Shown here: positions 45,733-56,858 of the stretch, one piece after another
Layout: each line of letters opens with the position of its first letter
Position numbering within the stretch: the stretch's first letter is position 1
Assembly (NCBI GenBank): GCA_009363875.1
Contig: CM018680.1
Location: 65,259,279-65,323,278 of the forward strand
Source: Mikania micrantha
Taxonomy: Eukaryota; Streptophyta; Magnoliopsida; Asterales; Asteraceae
Length of the DNA: 64,000 nt
Reading direction: 5' to 3'
Position numbers and translations under genes: made by a program
The notes under the pieces: generated by a model
Databases searched by the model: none
The model's input: only the letters and a program-made list of their open reading frames with translations
What the model was told of the DNA's origin: nothing

Positions 45733-47163
45733 TCATAAATCCCAACTTGTAGCCTTCAAACTGACACCGATACTATCAAGATAATACCCACAAAGGCCAT
45801 AAAATCCATCAAAGGAACCATCATCCCATGGTACCATAAATGGCTTCCCTCGTACATTACCAAATGGTCCATGGGTTTTTTTGTTAGTCACAAATGATAA
45901 TGATGAAATTATTGTGTAACCAGCATAAGGTCCTCTTGATAATTCCACTGTTCCACTAATAGCAATAATTTCTTCGACACAATCAAATGTTACCTGGCTA
46001 ATTATTTACGAAAAATTACAAACACTTGCAAGAATATTTAAAGAAACTTTATGTTTTACACACACACATATATATGTATGTATGTATATATATGTATATG
46101 TATGTTGTTTATGTTAACTTGTAACTCATTACCTCAGAAACTTTATCTCCACCGTTCCATCCACCAATCTTTTTAGAATTGTTTGTTAACCCTCTATATT
46201 GTGTGGTGAACATTAGAGAGTATATGAGATCACCATGACCAACTCTTATCTTCTTCAAATGATGATTCCTCTCAAGTTTGAATGACCAAATATTTTCTGG
46301 GCCTTCCGGATCACTTCTTCCCCATGTCCCGATCCTCACGATCTCCTCATGGGCTTTCATACCCGAACCCGACTAACCCGACCCGCACCCGAACCCGAAT
46401 AAGCTTAATAGGGTCGGGTTATTCGGGTCAATCCGATTAACCCGAACTGTTAATAGGGTCGGGTTTCGGGTATATTTTTAAAACTTAATCGGGTTTCGGG
46501 TCAACCCGAATAACCCGAATAAGAATGATTTTTATTTTTTTATATATATTAATTATTAAATGTAAGATATATTTAACTTTTTACCAAATTATGACAATGA
46601 CTATTAATAAAATTATATATGAAAAATAAATTATTTACATATTTTTCATTAACTTATGTTTGCAAAATGAATTATTTGTAGAAATTTAAAATTAGGACAC
46701 GATAATAAAAAAATAAATACTAACCCGACTGACCCAACCCGAATAACCCGTGACCCGACTAATCCGAACCCGAATAATCCGAACGTTATTCGGGTCGGGT
46801 TGCGGGTTAATAATTTTTTAGGGAAAACCCGACTAACCCGACCCGATTAACCCGAAACCCGATCGGATTGACCCGATCAACACCCCTAACCAGCAATACC
46901 ATAAAATCCGACTAGTGACCCTTTGTCCCATGGTATGGAGAACACATGAGCATCAGATGCTCCACCAAAAGGTCCATGAGTCCTCTTGTTTGTTTCAAAA
47001 GATAGTGAGGAAATGAACGTATGACCACCTCGAGTACCAACGCATCCTTTAATTCCAATTATTTCCTCGTCGATTTCAAATGTAACCTGATAACAAGAAT
47101 ATTATAATGTTTGAAAAGATTATAAATATGTATGTGCATGCGTTATCAAGTATATATAGTAAG

Positions 47164-47226
<63 letters not shown>

Positions 47227-48292
47227 GAAGGATAAATTTAAAACTCACTTTAGTTGAGAAAATCCGGTGTACTTTTTTTTTTCATTTTTATGATTGGATA
47301 TGTAATATATAAGTTATTATAAGAAAATAATAAATAATAAAATTATGTGAGTTTGTTGCACATATGTTACATATTTGGTTTTTACTTTTTCACAATGTAA
47401 TAACATCATTTTGTATCATATGTGTAACAAATGCTTATATATTTTTTATTTTTTCATGACAACATCTATGGTATATCCAAACACAAAAAATGAAATTTTT
47501 TTTGAAAGATATTTCAGGTTTTCTCAACTCAAGTGTGTTTTAAATTTATCCTTCCTGACATATAATATATATATGGTGATGTTATAGTAAAAAAACTTAG
47601 ATTGATGAGAAGTGTAACAAAGATTGTGGGCATGCAATTAGATCTTTAATTTAATGATTGAGATCAAATTTGTAGTTATTGAAAGGATATTTTAGTCATA
47701 TATTTTTGCTGACTTTTTGTCATGTTCCTCCCATTTTTTTAAGAGATCATAAGTTTATATACAATATTATTTTTTGGAAAAAAAAAAACTACGTACACCA
47801 AAAAAAAATACACGTTTGTTTGTCATTGTTTCTTGTTGTTCGTCATTGTGTCTTGCTATTTTTTCTAAAATGACGAGCTTTAAAAAAAATAATAGTGAAA
47901 CAACACAATCACGTACTTTATATATGTAAATCATAATAATAAACACAACAACAAATTCATTTAATACATAAATAACAATGATATGATAAAATCAAATGGT
48001 CAAAAACATAAAACACAATGATCTGTGTATATATATAGAGGGAGATGATCAAAAATTAACCTTTTATTATTTCGTTAACCGAATAACTACATTGGCGCCC
48101 ACATTAAATTAAATCTAAAGGTGTATGTTTTTTTCTTATTTTTTAATTAATTTAATTAATATAGGGCCCGCTTACATTTATAAAAAAAGATGAAAAAACC
48201 TACACATTTACATTTACTTTAATGCGAGCCCCAAAGTAATAAGATGTAGTTATTCGGTTAACGCAATAAACATGGGTTAACAAATGAACCAC

Positions 48293-48345
<53 letters not shown>

Positions 48346-50454
48346 GACACAATAACCTAAAATATGTATTACTAAAATAAGAAGTTTTTTTGAAAAATAA
48401 AATAAAATATAATTGTTTACTTCTAATATGGAAAACATAAAAAATAAATAACAAATTTATTTAATATACAAAAAAACATGAATAAGTTAAAATGGATAAA
48501 AATACATATAACACAATGACTTGAATGTAAAACACAATAATGAGTATATTACAAAATGACAAGAAAGTAAAACAAAATGATGAGTATATTACATAATTAA
48601 TAAACTGAAAGTAAAACACAATAACGGGTATATTACACGATGATAATAATGTAAAACACAATGACGACTGTATTACACAATGACCAGAACATAAAACACA
48701 ATAATGAATATATTACACAATAATAAAGACATATTACAATATGATATAAAAATAAAAAACAATAATAAAGACATATTATTTAATGACCTGAAACATTAAA
48801 TAAAATGAATAAAATACCCTTTTATAATAAAAAATCGAAATGACATTTTTCAATCTCACAATTCTTCTCGCACTTGTCACCAATCTAATCATTTTTATTA
48901 GAATCTAAACCTACACACACTAGCCTAGAAACCGAGTATTACACGGGTTGAATAATAAAAAAAATACAATCCATTATCATATAATAATAATAATTAATAT
49001 TTAATAATTATAAAATTATATTTAGTAATAGATATAGTTGAATTACTATTGTTGTTTATTAAATTTTAATAAATTAGTAAATTATTAGAATAAGAAAAAT
49101 TATATTTTTTAATATTTAATTATATAGTCTAATTACTAAAAACATTTTCATATGTAACTAGAACACGACACGTGTCTTCTAAAAATACTCTTTTATTATA
49201 GTATGTTGATGTATATATATTTGAATCACCTCAGAAACTGTTTGTCCACCGTTCCAACCACCAACTTTGTTAGAAGTGTGAAAAATATCTCTACATTTAG
49301 TGGTAAACATGAGAGAGTATATCACATCATCATCATGGTCAATGGTTATCTTGTGCAGCTTATGACCTTGCTCAAGCTCAAAGGACCAGTTGTTGTGAGG
49401 ACTTTCACCTTGTTTTCCCCAAATTCCTACTCGAATGAATCCGGCTACTTTCCTATTAACCTTGAATTAAACATATAGATATTATAGATTATTTGATGTA
49501 AATCATAGACATAGAATTTAAATTGTGTGTTGGTGCTAATCTTTCTTTTGTACTTACTTGAAGCTCCAATGCCCTTTCGAGTTTCTCCACAATACAGGCC
49601 ATTGTTGGCCTCTCGTCACGCTTTTTTTTCAGGCATTGATATGCAACCATTGTGAAAGCTTTCAATGATTCCACCTTCATTTCCTTCTTGATACCAGGAA
49701 AGATTATTTCCTCGAATGCGTTTTGTTCCATAGATCGATGCACACATGAAACAAGACGTTCATCTTGATGTGTCTTGATAAATGCAAGCCTTCCGCACAA
49801 TATTTCAAACAACACCACCCCAAAAGAATACACATCGGATTCCTTGGTTAGAATGCCAGTTTTTACATATTGGGGATCAATATAGCCAAAGGTGCCACAA
49901 TCTTTAGTCAGAATAAATGTGTGCTCAACGTTAGAAGGGCCTAGTTTTGACAATCCAAAATCTGATACCTTTGCTTCCCAGTTTTCATCTAGGAGAATGT
50001 TTGAGCTCTTTATATCGCGATGCACGACCCTGTGTTGGGGTCCCAGGTCGTTATGAAGGTAACTAAAACCACGAGCTGCACCAAGGCTTATTTTGAGACG
50101 ATGCATCCACGACAACTTATCATCAGCTAGATGTCTGTCAAGGCTTCCATGTTTTGCATACTCATAAACAAGGATATTTTCTCCACTTTCTTTACAGAAA
50201 CCCACAAGAGAGATGAGGTTTTTGTGCTTATAACACGAAAGCATTTGAATTTCCGTCAAGAACTCATGGTCTCCTTGTCCGTGTTTACGATCTAACCGCT
50301 TTACAGCAACAGGTTTCTGTCCGCCTGATGCAGCGACTTTGCCTTTATAAACCTTCCCAAATCCACCAGATGCAATGAAATTTTCATCACTAAAGTTGCT
50401 GGTAGCAAGCTTTATCTCTTCAAGGGGAATTTTGAAGTGTTCAACTACTTCCAT
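45733..50454 (-). CDS. Kinase-jacalin chimeric gene (protein kinase plus two jacalin-like lectin domains), lectin exon interrupted
   Basis: Exon blocks on the minus strand: 50454-49558 (299 codons, kinase), 49460-49230 (77 codons), 47086-46890 plus 46360-46131 (one exon split by an insertion), 45993-45733 (86 codons plus TGA). All intact junctions are phase 0 with GT/AG borders. Kinase: loop SGGFGKVYKG about residues 29-38, VAVK Lys52, HRDIKSSN Asp147, DFG 165-167, DPQY, RPTM; apparently active Ser/Thr kinase. No signal peptide or membrane segment, so a cytosolic location is likely. Lectin 1: WSFELEQGHKLHKITIDH, THGPFGGAS, GSLVGFYGIAG. Lectin 2: IWSFKLERNHHLKKIRVGH, THGPFGN, GFYGLCGYYLDSIGV; jacalin folds bind mannose/galactose sugars. 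ATG 50454 is chosen over 50466 because it matches the sister copy. The insertion at 46361-46889 removed about 10 codons and breaks the reading frame, so full-length expression is doubtful; the kinase exon alone is open. Confidence 0.78.
46361..46889. mobile_element. hAT-like GGGTT-rich insertion in a jacalin exon, 529 bp
   Basis: The right end, read inward, is TTAGGGGTGTTGATCGGG, like the terminus TAGGGGTGTCGTTCGGGT of the hAT MITE at 51788. Both flanks are dominated by ACCCGAAT / CGGGTTATTCGGG repeats around an AT-rich centre (46540-46720). The left end has no matching terminus and no target duplication, and about 29 bp of exon present in the sister pseudogene are missing, so the left end is probably deleted. 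Confidence 0.75.
47169..47224. repeat. (AT)n microsatellite in intron 2
   Basis: About 27 AT units, uninterrupted. A second (AT)n run of about 21 units is at 48297-48341. Both lie in the 2.1-kb intron between exons 2 and 3. Confidence 0.95.
48062..48272. mobile_element. Foldback MITE-like element in intron 2
   Basis: Left arm TTTCGTTAACCGAATAACTA near 48070-48091 and right arm TAGTTATTCGGTTAACGCAA near 48247-48267 are inverted repeats over about 22 bp with few mismatches. The centre holds a second inverted pair around GCGCCCACATTAAA and TTTAATGCGAGCCCC. Exact ends and target duplication not resolved. Confidence 0.6.
48920..49209 (-). mobile_element. Short non-autonomous Helitron in intron 2, 290 bp
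   Basis: On the minus strand: A, then TCAACATACTATAATAAAAG at the 5' end, and at the 3' end CCGTGTAATACTCGG, then TTTCTAGGCTAG and T. The hairpin has a 7-bp stem with one mismatch. It starts only about 20 bp downstream of the exon 2 donor site of the kinase-jacalin gene. Confidence 0.65.
49558..50454 (-). CDS. Exon 1 of kinase-jacalin gene: complete kinase domain
   Basis: 299 uninterrupted codons ending before CAA|GTAAGTA. The sequence resembles plant receptor-like cytoplasmic kinases (L-E-E-I-K-L-A-T-x-N-F motif before the Gly loop, GAARGFSYLHNDLGPQHRVV, TKESDVYSFGVVLFEILCGR). If splicing fails, translation continues 14 codons into the intron (VSTKERLAPTHNLN...). That reading gives the 325-residue open frame when counted from the upstream ATG at 50466. 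A kinase-only product is thus possible. Confidence 0.85.
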
Positions 50455-50692
50455 GTATATAATCAAACTCGTTCAATTGTCACTGCAATAACATACACAC
50501 ACACACACTTTATATTATGAAGAGACATATATATATGTGTGTGTGTATGTGTATTATGACGAGGGTTCTTAAGAAAGCTCATTATTTTTTAGAAAACAAG
50601 AAAACTCATACTATACTAATCAATAAATTTTTTAATTTTTTTTCATAATTTATTATTATGAGTTTAGAAATGTTATAAGGAAATAATGTTTT

Positions 50693-51545
50693 TTCAACAA
50701 AAATTAGATGCAACGGGTGTAGTAGGTTTCACACATTTGCAGAAGTGTACAAGCGTTATTCGACAGTTGGCCTACAGCACATGCAGCGATAAAATTTCAC
50801 GAGATAGTCTTTACAACTTTTGTAAAGGTGTTATAACATTATACGGCTCGCGATATTTGAGAAAACCAACATGGAGCGACATTCAACAAATCTATGCAGT
50901 GCATGATCATGTCATCAACGAGGCGATCACCACCATCCTACAATAATGCTTGAAGCGGTGGCCTTTAATGATCTCTGGATATGGCATGCGTATTTTGGTG
51001 TTTCTGGTTCGAATAATGATATAAATATTATAGATCAATCCCCGATATTTGACGACATATTAGACGGAGTCGCGCCGGGGTCTTCATTTTATGCTAACGA
51101 TACCTACTACAAGTATGGGTATTATCTTGCCGATGGTATCTACCCTGAATATACTACGTTTGTCAAACCATTTACATGTTCTCGTGAAGACGATGACAAA
51201 CGAAAATATTTTAAAAAGACTCGAGAGGCGACGAGAAAGACTGTCGAACGAGTGTTCGGTGTACTTAAAAAATGACATATGATAGATAATCCATGTAGGA
51301 TTTGGCACAAAAGTAAAATTCGAGACGCTATATATGTTTGCATTATTTTGCATAACATGACTTTGGATGACAAAAGAAAAACTATTTGACAAAATTACGA
51401 AGAGGTCGACCCTCCGGTTGAAGAGGTTACACCGGAAAAAAGAGTTGAAATACGAGCCGATATCCGAAGCAGAGAGATACATAACATGCTTAAAGGCGAT
51501 TTGGTTGAACATGTCTAGAAAAATTGAAGAGAAAATATGTAGTTT
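50693..51545 (+). pseudogene. PIF/Harbinger transposase (HARBI1-like) remnant
   Basis: First frame 50686-50946: QQKLDATGVVGFTHLQKCTS, IRQLAYSTCSDK, FCKGVITLYGSRYLRKPT. Second frame 50946-51275: MLEAVAFNDLWIWHAYFGVS, GSNNDINIIDQSPIFDDI, YYLADGIYPEYTTFVK, ATRKTVERVFGVLKK. Then a stop, and traces of IYVCIILHNM and VDPPVEEVTPEKR to a stop near 51507. The family is a DDE nuclease. The text jumps from YAVHD to RGDHHHPTIMLEA, so the segment with the first catalytic Asp (the GSxDC block) is deleted. The second Asp region (GSNNDINI) and a late acid block remain. Terminal repeats and TTA/TAA duplications were not found. Confidence 0.85.
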
Positions 51546-51950
51546 TTTTTAAAAAAGTATTTAAATTTATTTATTTTTTTTATTTAATTATGTAGCTTAA
51601 TTTTTTTTATCAGGTAGTTTTTTTTATTTTATTTTGTAATATTAATTTTTTAATAATATTATGTCTTTTTTTTAATTTAATTTATAATTACAAAAATAAA
51701 ATTCAAATAATAAAATATTGAATAAAGGTGGTGGTGACGTGGAGTGATGGGGGAGTGATGGATAACATATGTAAAGATGATGTGGAGTAGGGGTGTCGTT
51801 CGGGTTGGTTCCTCAGGTTTCGGGTTGCTCGGGTCGGGTTATTCGGGTTTTTTTTAATATGAAATTGGAACCGAGAACCGAACCATTTAACTTCGGTTTA
51901 ATTGGTTCTCGGGTTTAATCGGGTTGGGTTAAACGGTTCTAGAGTAATAC

Positions 51951-52519
51951 TGTTGGGTCTAGAAAAGTCAAGACCAACGGTTAATTTGGATAGATGGAAT
52001 GTAAACAAGAAGTATTATGTATTTGTTGATCAGGGAGCAACGAGTCACCGCGAAAGCCACTGAAAAGCTCAAGATTATGAAGACGCTCGAGATGAACCGA
52101 AGACTTTAGCAAATGATAATATGATTTATTTGTTTATTATTTATTATCATTTGTTGTACTTTATTTATTTTCTAGGTTTTGGGTCATGTGACATATAAAT
52201 AGAGGATGTTCTCTATTTTGTCAAAATAACACAGACAAGAGAGAGTGTGAGGGTGTGCTTCAATGTAGTCTTGAGAGCTCTCCCCCATGAACTCCATGGA
52301 TTCTTTATCCATGGAGTTTGAGAGCATGTGAGGGGTAGGTAATGTAATCTTGTTGACTAATGAATCTTATTTCTTTACATTGTTAGTCATTACATTACAT
52401 CTCAGATTTGTTCTTGGTTGTGTTCTTCAACATCTTCACCCATCTTCAAGACTTTTCTCTGTTCAGAAATGGTTAATCTTCACAAATCGGGTAGGTCTTA
52501 ATCCGCAACCGTTTTTACA
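51951..52519 (+). repeat. Element B 5' LTR with TATA box and leader hairpin
   Basis: A TATA-like TATAAATAGAGG lies at 52194-52205, so transcription would start near 52225-52235. The hairpin AACTCCATGGAT-TCTTT-ATCCATGGAGTT (52290-52318) would fall about 60 nt into the RNA. Outer GCTCTC and GAGAGC can pair to extend it. Confidence 0.85.
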
Positions 52520-52520
52520 A

Positions 52521-52534
52521 TTGGTATCAGAGCC
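52521..52534 (+). other. Primer binding site of element B
   Basis: TTGGTATCAGAGCC, initiator Met tRNA type, one base after the LTR end at 52519. Confidence 0.93.
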
Positions 52535-54586
52535 AAGTTCCCGAGACTATCAGTTTAACCATTGATTGTCTTAAACTTGTGCTCAATACCCTGATTTTGT
52601 GAATTTTATGAAAGTTATTTGAAGATGTTCTTGTTACTGGGTTCGTCAATTTATTTGGGTTTTTGTGGTTTGCTGTGATAAAACCCAAGTGGGTTTTGGC
52701 TCTCCCTAATCTATGCCAAAACCCCACCCAAATCTGATCGTCATCGGTTGTTTTATCAAATTTTTGTTCAGTTGATAACAATGGCGGCTGTTAATAAAAT
52801 TTTGAGGCAGCTAGGTTTGTTTCAGAAAATAACATGGTGATGACGACAGCGTTCTTGAATTTAGGGTTATCGGAAGGGTTTCAACAGAACATGTCAACGG
52901 AAGCTATCAAGAAAAATGTGTCTTCGGAAGCATGGAGATTCTTTCAAATGGAATTTTTTTTAATTGAAAGTGGCTTCCGATATTGTTTGTCTTCCGAGGA
53001 ACAAGTTATGCAAATATTTCTTCCGATTAAAAAAAAATGCTTCCGAAGCATCTTTTAAATACATCTCCTTCCGATGAGGAAGCTACTTCCGAACCTATCT
53101 TCTGATGAGATGTCTTCTTATGCACAACTCTTCAAAAGGCTTAAATTTCAATCGGAAGAATTTTTTGTCCATCAGAAGAGTTGCTTCCGATTCACATGGA
53201 CTTCAAGGCTGGTAATGCCAGAGTTCCAATAATGTTTCTAGAAGATTATTTTTAATTGAAGTTATCTCCTCAAGAGAAATAAAGTGGCGCTCTCACAATC
53301 AAATACAAATTTACATTCGGGGCAAAATAGTAACTTTAGTTTGAAAGTGTGTAGAATTAATTTGAATATTCTTAAACACTTCCTATGATCAATTATTGCA
53401 CACGCCATGTGCTTTGGGTGAAATGGTAATTTCATTTTTACAATGATTGAGGATTGATTTAAAATCTGGTGGATGTTGTGAACTTAAAGATTTGGTGCAC
53501 ATTTCAACATATTAGCTTTAGTTCAACAACAAACATGAAGGGAAAAACAATTGGTTACTTCTGACGAGCCTGAATTATTTTTTGGTATGACAAGATGTTA
53601 ACTTTCTAAGTGTTAGTTTGTGATGTCCAAGTTCTAATGCATCTACAAATTAATACTTCCGAAGTTAACCAAATGTTTCTTAAGTGAAATCTTCTCTTGA
53701 TATGTAATGTCTACTTCCTAAGTATCACTTTGTGTGATGTCCAAGTTCTAATGCATCCACAAAATAATACTTTCGAACTTGACAACATATGATTTCACTT
53801 CCAAAACACATTAGTTTTTGGTTCACTTGTTCGGTCATATTGTTGGAAATACCATACACTTGGCATGATAGAGCTGAAACTCACAGACGATCAGAAAATT
53901 AAAATGAGTTAATGATGTCTATTCTGTAAGTCCAAATGGGTGTTCCAGATCTGTTGCATGGAACATATTGCCGGTTAGCAATGATTGCTTCCGAAGAACA
54001 CTACTTGTTTTTGAAGACATGGTGGTTTTCACACATCGGTTATCTATAACATCAGTTTAGGGGGAGATTGATGGATTGAAACTGATGGCAAGTGTGTTAT
54101 CAGTGGTTTATCAGTGATGACTTCGGTTTCATTGATGTGAAGATTTCTTATTCTGCTTTGAAGACTCTTAACTTTCAGATTGTTGGGATATGGTTTTCTT
54201 TTATCTTTGAGCTTGCATTTGTCATATGTTCATTACAAGGATTGGTTGGAGTCCTACACTTGAACCGACATCCTATATTCTTACATCTTTTGGGTTGGGA
54301 TGAAGATTAAGATTACACTCTATATTCTTCCATTCTTGGTGTTGGGGATGAAGATTGAGATTAGTTAATCGTAGGAGGAGCTTAATCGGAGGGGGAGAAG
54401 ATAAATGAAGGCCATAGAACTTCAAGATGTTTGTTTTGGGTTTGAGAAGCGGATAAAGGAAGATTCACTTTGTTTTGCGGTGAAAGAAACATGAATTGCA
54501 TCTACACAAGTTCAATCTTATTATTCATGTTTGTTTCATCATACTTCTGCATTGGCTTACATTCATCTAACCAAATAGGGGGAGAC

Positions 54587-55155
54587 TGTTGGGTCTAGAA
54601 AAGTCAAGACCAACGGTTAATTTGGATAGATGGAATGTAAACAAGAAGTATTATGTATTTGTTGATCAGGGAGCAACGAGTCACCGCGAAAGCCACTGAA
54701 AAGCTCAAGATTATGAAGACGCTCGAGATGAACCGAAGACTTTAGCAAATGATAATATGATTTATTTGTTTATTATTTATTATCATTTGTTGTACTTTAT
54801 TTATTTTCTAGGTTTTGGGTCATGTGACATATAAATAGAGGATGTTCTCTATTTTGTCAAAATAACACAGACAAGAGAGAGTGTGAGGGTGTGCTTCAAT
54901 GTAGTCTTGAGAGCTCTCCCCCATGAACTCCATGGATTCTTTATCCATGGAGTTTGAGAGCATGTGAGGGGTAGGTAATGTAATCTTGTTGACTAATGAA
55001 TCTTATTTCTTTACATTGTTAGTCATTACATTACATCTCAGATTTGTTCTTGGTTGTGTTCTTCAACATCTTCACCCATCTTCAAGACTTTTCTCTGTTC
55101 AGAAATGGTTAATCTTCACAAATCGGGTAGGTCTTAATCCGCAACCGTTTTTACA
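54587..55155 (+). repeat. Element B 3' LTR
   Basis: 569 bp, TGTTGGGTCTAG to CCGTTTTTACA. The hairpin recurs at 54926-54954. Preceded by the polypurine tract at 54574-54586. Confidence 0.95.
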
Positions 55156-56092
55156 AATACTTCAAAAACTAATATTCTATTTTTCAAACAAATAAAATTA
55201 AAACATTTTAACCAAAACATACATTTCCTTAAAAATTTCAAATGTTCAACCCTAACATAACTAAAACGTGTTTAACCAAAACATACATTTCTTCAACAAT
55301 CTCAAAACATATAAATGCTTTGAAAATCAAGAAATGTTACCGCCCCTTATAATCCTAGTTGGGGTTTTCAGGTTTTACCCGAACAAACATCGTGGGTACC
55401 CAAGGACCGAACCATTCTAAGTATTCGGGTTCGGGTAATAGGCTTTTTTGGGTTGGTTCTTCGGGTTCGGGTAAAAAACACACCCCTAATGTGGAGTGAT
55501 AAGGGGTGATGGTGTTGGCTGATTATGTTGCGCCTACGTGACGTCTACGTGGAGGGTGGGGGGTGATGCATAAGACATAACCTAAGAATGTATGTGTGTG
55601 TATTACGTTCGTAAGTTCAAACACATGATGGCTAGATGAAGGGATATAAATCAACTTTCTGATTGATTGTTTGGGGAGCTAATTTATTAATAGGCAGCAA
55701 ATCTATCTAATGTTATCTTTAATTAATGGCAAGTTAATTTCAATCAATTTATACTATTATAGAATAATTTAGTCGTTATTAAATGATTTGGATTCATAGA
55801 GAGTACGTACATACATGCACAAAAATTACAAAACAAGGTGGTCAAAAAGAATGATCAAATCAAACCAAGATACACCAAAATGTGCAAATTAAATAAAGTA
55901 GTGAAAATTAAAGATTGATCAAACCTCAGTTTGCTTGCTTCTGCTCTCTTTTCATAAAGTTGGATCATTATCTCATGACAATCGTTTAATTGTTAGTCAC
56001 ACACAAAGAGAAAGAGACAGTGAGAGAGAGAAATTAATGTACTTAGCTTCTTTTAAAGTAATTATTGATTTAAATACTAATGTACTTAATTA

Positions 56093-56229
56093 GCCAATGT
56101 GGGACTAGCCCACTTCGTAGAGGCATTGCCTCTTAGAAAGGAGGTCTTAGGTTCAAATCCAAACATGAGGAAAATTGGGTGTAATTTAGGAGTAGGAGTA
56201 GGATAGTATTGCCGTTCAAAAAAAAAAAA
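56093..56229 (+). mobile_element. tRNA-derived SINE, 137 bp
   Basis: Pol III promoter boxes: A-box-like TAGCCCACTTCGTAGAGG (56106-56123) and B box GGTTCAAATCC (56150-56160). Tail GCCGTTC followed by 12 A (56218-56229). Same family as 56733-56858. Target duplication not clear at the 5' side. Confidence 0.8.
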
Positions 56230-56732
56230 CTCAAATAATAATTATTGATTCTTGTTTTGACTTTTTTTGATTAATACTACAATAGTACAATTTGTAACTT
56301 GATGGGGCCAAATGTAATAAAATGAAAATACATAGAATCTCGATTAATCAAGGGCAATAGATTATTATTATTTTTTTATTTTTTAACTTTGTATACTAAT
56401 GCTTCAATTAATGTCAAATTAATAAACATTATTATAACAAATAAATATATATAAATATACAATTTAAATACTCAAATATAACAATATTAAAAATAAGTCC
56501 TTTTTAAATAGTAAATAAATATTTAACAAATTCTGATTGTTGCATGGGTCATCAAACACGTCCAATTGTTTGGTTCTTCCTCAATGATGCATGAAAACAT
56601 AAATTATAGATGGACTCCGTCTTACTCGCAATGAATTACACATATGGACCCTCCCCCCTGAAGAGATCCAAATTAGTTAAAAAAAAAGAGATCACATAAA
56701 AAACCCGGTTAACTAAACCAGTGTCGTTAGTT

Positions 56733-56858
56733 GTTTTTGAACGGCTAAGTTTACTTCCACCTAAATTACACCATATTTACATCCTTGCATGTGATAGAAC
56801 CCATGAACTCTCATTCTAAGAGGCAAGCATCTACCAAGTGGGCTAGTCCCACATTGGC
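56733..56858 (-). mobile_element. tRNA-derived SINE, 126 bp, with 16-bp target duplication
   Basis: On the minus strand it starts GCCAATGTGGGACTAGCCCA and ends with a short A tail. The perfect target duplication ACCAGTGTCGTTAGTT lies at 56717-56732 and 56859-56874. Copy 1 of the duplicated segment has a single ACCAGTGTCGTTAGTT (about 41580-41596), the empty site. Confidence 0.93.

Larger units (their letters stand above)
51951..55155 (+). mobile_element. Element B: non-autonomous LTR retroelement, 3.2 kb, young
   Basis: LTRs 51951-52519 and 54587-55155, both 569 bp, with no difference that I can find by eye. Perfect target duplication AATAC (51946-51950, 55156-55160). PBS TTGGTATCAGAGCC right after the 5' LTR (52521-52534). 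Polypurine tract AATAGGGGGAGAC before the 3' LTR. The 2.07-kb interior has no gag or pol. It holds a short frame starting MVMTTAFLNLGLSEGF (52834) also seen in element A, CTTCCGAAG-type motifs (52910-53210), two units of the GATGTCCAAGTTCTAATGCA repeat (53610-53760) and a second purine tract TTTAGGGGGAGATTG (54056). Same family as element A, opposite orientation. Confidence 0.95.
51788..55488. mobile_element. hAT-type MITE (491 bp net) split by element B
   Basis: Ends TAGGGGTGTCGTTCGGG and, inverted, TAGGGGTGTGTTTTTTACCC. The 8-bp target duplication ATGTGGAG is perfect (51780-51787 and 55489-55496). The body is GGGTTCGGG-rich. Element B lies at 51951-55155. The host DNA on both sides (GGAGTGATG repeats) is the tail of the PIF/Harbinger remnant. 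Confidence 0.88.

Noticed and set aside
56093..56229. Possible tRNA gene (A and B boxes).
   Set aside because: No cloverleaf arms fold, and it ends in a poly-A tail. A second copy with a target duplication shows it is a SINE.
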